A DNA stretch of 16,859 bases, from assembly GCA_021823365.1 (NCBI GenBank), contig JAKAOD010000008.1:1-16859 (forward strand). The letters run 5' to 3'. The stretch is from Actinomycetes bacterium (GTDB taxonomy: Bacteria; Actinomycetota; Acidimicrobiia; Acidimicrobiales; Bog-793). The notes beneath the pieces were generated by a model. That model was not told the DNA's origin and ran no database searches. It saw only the letters and a list, made by a program, of their open reading frames with translations. Shown here piece by piece: positions 13,304-16,859 of the stretch (position 1 is the first letter of the stretch; every line of letters begins with the position of its first letter). The position numbers and the translations under genes are program-made.

Positions 13304-13761
13304 TGCGGGTCTCCTGCACGGTGAACGGCCGGCCGCTCGAGGCCGACGGCCTCGGGCCGGGCGAGAGCCTCCTTTCTCTGCTCCGGGAGCACCTCGGGCT
13401 GCTCGGGAGCAAGAACGCCTGCGAGCAGGGCGAGTGCGGTTCGTGCGCCGTCGAGGTCGACGGCTCGCTCGTCTGCTCCTGCCTCGTCCTCGCCGGCCAG
13501 GCGGACGGCAGGGAGATCACGACGATCGAGGGGCTGTCCACCGGAGACGGGCTCCACCCCGTCCAGCAGGCTTTCGTCGAGGCAGGCGCGATCCAGTGCG
13601 GTTTCTGCACCCCCGGGCTCGTCATGGCCACCCGCGACCTGTTGCGCCGGGTCCCTGATCCCGACGACGACGAGATCCGTGAGGCCCTCGCCGGGAACCT
13701 CTGCCGCTGCACCGGCTACCAGAAGATCATCGACGCCGTCCACCTGGCGGCCAGGCGCTGA
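13303..13761 (+). CDS. Xanthine dehydrogenase-family 2Fe-2S subunit
   Basis: 152-residue small subunit with two [2Fe-2S] clusters. The plant-ferredoxin-type centre is formed by C40, C45, C48 and C60 (CEQGECGSCAVEVDGSLVCSC), and the second, in the helical domain, by C99, C102, C134 and C136 (QCGFCTPG and CRCTGY). All eight ligands are present. ATG at 13303 overlaps the FAD-subunit stop; an open frame runs upstream to 13261, but those codons lie inside the FAD subunit. Its TGA at 13759-13761 is in the same frame as the following amidohydrolase, whose first codon is only 12 bases later. Confidence 0.94.
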   Translation: MRVSCTVNGRPLEADGLGPGESLLSLLREHLGLLGSKNACEQGECGSCAVEVDGSLVCSCLVLAGQADGREITTIEGLSTGDGLHPVQQAFVEAGAIQCGFCTPGLVMATRDLLRRVPDPDDDEIREALAGNLCRCTGYQKIIDAVHLAARR

Positions 13762-13773
13762 GGCTCTCGCGCC

Positions 13774-14808
13774 GTGGGGGACACCACCCCGGGGCTGGTC
13801 TGCGGCCACCACCACCTCTACTCGGCGCTCGCGCGCGGCATGCCCGCGCCCCCGAAGGTGCCGACCAGCTTCCTCGAGATCCTCGAGCAGGTGTGGTGGC
13901 GCCTCGACGTGGCGCTCGATCTCGAGATGCTGCGATGGTCGGCCATGCTCGGCGCGCTCGAGGCCCTCGAGTGCGGGACGACCGCGATCGTCGATCACCA
14001 CGAGAGCCCGTCGGCGATCGACGGCAGCCTCGACGTGATCGCCGCGGCCTGCGCCGAGGTCGGCGTCCGCGTCGTCGCGTGCTACGGCGTGACCGACCGG
14101 CACGGCCCCGACGGAGCACGGCGCGGCCTTGCGGAGAACGAGCGGTTCCTGCGGGGTGGCGGGCGCGGCATGGTCGGCGTGCACGCCGCCTTCACCTGCA
14201 GCGAGGAGACGCTCCAGGCGGCCGCCGGGCTCGCGGCCGACCTGGGCGTCGGTGTGCACGTCCACGTCGCGGAGGGCGACGTGGACGCCGACGCGGCACA
14301 CCGCCTCGCGCCGTTCGTCACCTCCGACTGGCTCGTGGTGCACGGCGTCCACCTCGCCTTGCCCGTACCCGAGCCGCTCGGCCGCGCCACGCTCGCCCAC
14401 AACGCGCGCTCCAACATGCACAACGCGGTCGGGTATGCGCGGCCTCGCGCCTGGCCTGGGCGCGTCGTGCTCGGCACGGACGGGATCGGTGCCGACATGC
14501 TCGACGAGATGCGCATCGCGTACGTCCGCGCCCGCGAGGACGACGTGACCACGACGCCGGCAGAGGTGTGGGCGTGGCTGCGGGCAGGCGAGGCGCTCGT
14601 GCCGGACGCGGCCGGCGACCGGGTGCGGTGGAGCTACGACGGGGTCGACGATCCTTGGCGCGCGGCCTTCACCCCCGGGGTGCGCGCGCTCGACGTCTGG
14701 GTGGACGGCGTCCGCGTCCTTGAGGACGGGCGCGCCACGCGCGTGGATGGCGTCGAGATACGCGCACGTGCGGCCGAGCAGGCGGAGCGGCTCTTCGCGC
14801 GCCTGTGA
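13774..14808 (+). CDS. SsnA-like amidohydrolase, shortened at the N-terminus
   Basis: 344 residues, from GTG at 13774. It closely resembles SsnA-type putative aminohydrolases: [71 protein letters not shown] and [15 protein letters not shown]. The metal ligands look intact: H12 and H14 (HxH), H164 (HVHVAE), H190 and D236. Family members are about 440 residues and carry 50-60 residues before the HxH motif that form half of a beta-sandwich; here these are absent, because the reading frame begins directly at PGLVCGHHH. The usual LxPGAxADLV segment in the C-terminal part is also missing or altered. E. coli SsnA is encoded near a Mo-hydroxylase too. The substrate is unknown. It may be a minimal active enzyme or a decaying gene. 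Confidence 0.78.
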   Translation: MGDTTPGLVCGHHHLYSALARGMPAPPKVPTSFLEILEQVWWRLDVALDLEMLRWSAMLGALEALECGTTAIVDHHESPSAIDGSLDVIAAACAEVGVRVVACYGVTDRHGPDGARRGLAENERFLRGGGRGMVGVHAAFTCSEETLQAAAGLAADLGVGVHVHVAEGDVDADAAHRLAPFVTSDWLVVHGVHLALPVPEPLGRATLAHNARSNMHNAVGYARPRAWPGRVVLGTDGIGADMLDEMRIAYVRAREDDVTTTPAEVWAWLRAGEALVPDAAGDRVRWSYDGVDDPWRAAFTPGVRALDVWVDGVRVLEDGRATRVDGVEIRARAAEQAERLFARL

Positions 14809-14855
14809 GCGCTCGCCGCGCCGTGGCAGCACATCAACGAGGACGGGGAGGACCG

Positions 14856-15857
14856 ATGCGGACGCGCGTTGCGCTGTACCTGCAAGACGCCCACACGATC
14901 AGGGATGGCATGGGGTTCGCTGCTTACGCGGAGCAGCGTGGGTTCGACGCGGTCTGGCAGGCCGAGAGCCGGCTCGTCCGCGAGGCGACCGCGCCGCTCG
15001 CCGCCTACGCGGCGGTCACCGAGCGCATCCGGGTGGGCTCGGGCGTCTCGGACATCTGGTCGCGCAACCCGGCACGGCTCGCCGCGACCTTCTCGACCCT
15101 CGACGACCTCGCGCCCGGGCGTGTCCTCTGCGGCCTCGGCGCATGGTGGGACCCGCTTGCACAGAAGGTCGGCATCGCTCGGCGACACCCGCTCACGGTC
15201 ATGCGCGAGGTGGTGACCGCCCTTCGGGCGCTGCTTGCGAACGAGACCGTCACCTTCCACGGCGAGTGGGTGCACCTCGACGGCGTCGAGCTCGACTACG
15301 TCTACCAGGAGCGGCGGCCCAAGCAGATCCCCATCTACATCGGCGCGACGGGCGATCGGATGCTCGAGCTCGCCGGGGAGATCGCCGACGGCGTGGTGCT
15401 GAACTACCTCGTCTCCCCGGGCTACAACGAGCGGGCGCTCGAGCGGCTGGAGGTCGGCCTCGCGCGCTCGGGGCGTGCGCTCGACGACCTCGACCGGCCA
15501 CAGCTCGTCGTGTGCTCGGTGCACGAGGACGAGGCGACGGCGCTCGACATGGCGCGCCTGATGGTCACCCAGTACCTCGGACAGCAGCCGCACATCATGC
15601 GCGCCTCCGGGGTGCCCCAATCCCTGCTCGAAGCGGTCGGCGAGCTCCTCACGTGGCCGGCCACCCATGAGGAGGTCGTCGCGGCATCCACGCTCGTGCC
15701 GGACGAGATCGTTCGCATGCTGACCGCGTCGGGCACCGCCGACCAGGCGCGGGCGCGGGTGGCCGAGTACGTCGCGCACGGCTGCACGTGCCCCGTCCTC
15801 TACCCGCTCGGGGACGTCCGGGCGATGATCGACGCGTTCGCGGGATGGCCGGCCTGA
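14856..15857 (+). CDS. Luciferase-like (LLM class, MER-like) F420- or flavin-dependent oxidoreductase
   Basis: 333-residue TIM-barrel protein of the bacterial luciferase-like superfamily. Characteristic parts are [39 protein letters not shown], the conserved [40 protein letters not shown], then [28 protein letters not shown] and a C-terminal region as in methylene-tetrahydromethanopterin reductase (MER) and actinobacterial F420-dependent relatives. A strong GGGGAGG ribosome-binding site at 14845-14851 fixes ATG at 14856; the upstream GTG at 14805 overlaps the amidohydrolase stop but has no such site. It is probably the last gene of the Mo-hydroxylase operon. A role in opening or oxidising a heterocycle is possible, as with RutA on uracil, but the substrate is not evident. 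Confidence 0.87.
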   Translation: MRTRVALYLQDAHTIRDGMGFAAYAEQRGFDAVWQAESRLVREATAPLAAYAAVTERIRVGSGVSDIWSRNPARLAATFSTLDDLAPGRVLCGLGAWWDPLAQKVGIARRHPLTVMREVVTALRALLANETVTFHGEWVHLDGVELDYVYQERRPKQIPIYIGATGDRMLELAGEIADGVVLNYLVSPGYNERALERLEVGLARSGRALDDLDRPQLVVCSVHEDEATALDMARLMVTQYLGQQPHIMRASGVPQSLLEAVGELLTWPATHEEVVAASTLVPDEIVRMLTASGTADQARARVAEYVAHGCTCPVLYPLGDVRAMIDAFAGWPA

Positions 15858-15863
15858 CCGCCT

Positions 15864-16859
15864 TCAGCGCGTGGCGCCCGTGGCGAGCACGACGACGCGC
15901 TCGTCGTGCCGGACGACCCCGGAGTCGAGGAGCGCGACGAGCCCGGCGATCCCGGCCGTGCCCGTAGGGTCGGCGTCGAGGCCGCAGGCCGTCCCGAGCT
16001 CGTTCGCCGCCCGAAGGCGCGCCTCGTCGACGACCAGCGCCCCGCCCCCGGTCGAGAGCATCCCTGCGACGACGGCGAGCCAGTCGTAGGTCTCGTCGTC
16101 GAGGATCCCCGTCGCGATGCTCTCCGGCTCCCCCTCCCAGGGCCACATGTAGCGGGACCGCTCGCCGGCAGCAGCCGCGAGGGCCTGCGCGAGGTCGTCC
16201 GGTCGGGCGCCGCCTGGCAGCAGAGCTGCCACCTTCCGGGTAGCTCGCTCGAGCGGGTGGACCGCCGCGCTCTGGACCGTGTGCAGGCGCGCCCGGCTCC
16301 CGGTCGCGCCGAGGGCGTGGGCTTCGGCGAGGCCCTGGGCCACGGCGCTCGCCAGGGCGCCGCCGCCGACCTGCACGACCACGTGGTCGGCCGGCTCGCC
16401 GCTTCGCGCCTCCGCCGCGGCGATCTCCCAGGCGAGCGTCTCCCCTCCCTCGATGGCGAGCCCGTTGAGGTTCCCCTGGCAGGTGAAGGGGATCGCCCCC
16501 TCCTCGAGCGCGGCGAGGAGCCTCGAGTAGGAGGGGTCGCCCGGGACGCCCGGCTGGCGCTCGCAGACGACGACGTCCGCTCCGAGGCGGGCGAGGCGAC
16601 CGAGCACCCGGGCGTCCGCCCCGGAGGGGACGAGGACCCGGAGCGGCCGGCCGGACGCACGGGCGAGCACCGCGGCTGCAAGGGCGGCGTTTCCGCAACT
16701 GGCGATGGCAAGGTCGGGGCGCCGGCCGGGCGAGACGAGGCCGATGTGCTCGGCCACCTCGAGGTGGAGGAGGATCCCCATCAGATGACGACCCTTGTGG
16801 CTCCCGGCGACGTTGCGCGTCTCGTCCTTCACCCACACCCCGCCGGGCGGGTCGAACCC
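15864..16859 (-). CDS. PLP-dependent fold-type-II enzyme, threonine-synthase-like (partial, N-terminus cut by window edge)
   Basis: At least 331 residues are visible; the reading frame stays open to 16859, where it reads GFDPPGGVWVKDETRNVAGS and then HKGRH, so the real start lies outside. The Schiff-base lysine is the K of GSHKGRH. Other fold-II features are SCGNAALAAAVLARASG, the Asn loop that contacts PLP, and VVVQVGGGALASAVAQG, the Gly-rich phosphate cup. The family includes threonine synthase, threonine dehydratase and diaminopropionate ammonia-lyase; I cannot assign one reaction. It converges on the luciferase-like gene with only 6 bases between the stops, so it is not in that operon. 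Confidence 0.82.
   Translation of the reverse strand, partial: GFDPPGGVWVKDETRNVAGSHKGRHLMGILLHLEVAEHIGLVSPGRRPDLAIASCGNAALAAAVLARASGRPLRVLVPSGADARVLGRLARLGADVVVCERQPGVPGDPSYSRLLAALEEGAIPFTCQGNLNGLAIEGGETLAWEIAAAEARSGEPADHVVVQVGGGALASAVAQGLAEAHALGATGSRARLHTVQSAAVHPLERATRKVAALLPGGARPDDLAQALAAAAGERSRYMWPWEGEPESIATGILDDETYDWLAVVAGMLSTGGGALVVDEARLRAANELGTACGLDADPTGTAGIAGLVALLDSGVVRHDERVVVLATGATR

Noticed and set aside
12634..14832. A 732-codon open frame on the minus strand across the Mo-hydroxylase small subunits and the SsnA-like gene
   Set aside because: It is antisense to three genes with intact family motifs, and its translation is low-complexity Arg/Asp/Val-rich sequence with no recognisable domain. 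Long antisense frames are expected with strong GC third-position bias.
14805..14855. Earlier GTG start for the luciferase-like gene overlapping the amidohydrolase stop
   Set aside because: The strong GGGGAGG site at 14845-14851 is correctly spaced for ATG 14856, and the extra 17 residues do not resemble the family's N-terminus.

Overview
The window is very GC-rich, with codons ending mostly in C or G, frequent GTG starts and 4-base GTGA stop/start overlaps. Three genes have TAnnnT elements placed for leaderless transcripts, and there are F420-type enzyme families (a PPOX/Rv1155-like protein and a luciferase-like/MER-like protein). Together these suggest an actinomycete-type bacterium (Actinomycetota). 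A deep-branching class such as Acidimicrobiia or Thermoleophilia is possible, but I cannot fix it from this sequence. No RNA genes, CRISPR arrays, insertion sequences or phage genes were seen.

Layout. (1) 1-1650: the last codons of an upstream gene, probably the ATPase, then two translationally coupled permeases of a NitT/TauT-type ABC importer with no substrate-binding protein beside them. (2) 1651-2860: a DUF503 protein, a short ORF that looks like a leftover TetR C-terminal domain, and a PPOX-fold F420/flavin protein. (3) 2860-7071: a LacI-family regulator divergent from a sugar importer made of a binding protein, an RbsC-like permease and a single-domain ATPase (FrcBCA/ribose type). The intergenic region has well-formed face-to-face sigma-70-like promoters, a palindrome on the regulator's -35 box and a leader hairpin. 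(4) 7101-9743: a probable 8-oxoguanine deaminase, divergent from an NMT1-like Tat-exported binding protein; both appear to be transcribed leaderless from near-identical 17-base elements. (5) 10009-15857: a three-subunit molybdenum hydroxylase of the xanthine dehydrogenase family (molybdenum, FAD and 2Fe-2S subunits), an N-terminally shortened SsnA-like amidohydrolase and a luciferase-like monooxygenase. (6) 15864-16859: a PLP fold-type-II enzyme on the minus strand, cut by the window edge.

How the genes may work together (inference). The NMT1-like binding protein would deliver a small heterocycle to the permeases at 50-1650. 8-Oxoguanine deaminase, the Mo-hydroxylase, the SsnA-like amidohydrolase and the monooxygenase would then deaminate, hydroxylate and open an oxidised purine or related N-heterocycle. 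The E. coli ssnA/ygfM/xdhD/ygeX region pairs similar families, which supports a purine or N-heterocycle salvage theme. The LacI-controlled sugar importer lies inside this set and could take up a pentose or nucleoside-derived sugar, or could be unrelated. The main unusual points are the shortened SsnA-like enzyme in frame with the Fe-S subunit, a 9-base tandem repeat abutting the TTG start of the Mo subunit, a perfect 15-bp UUCG hairpin between binding protein and permease, and the split transporter.
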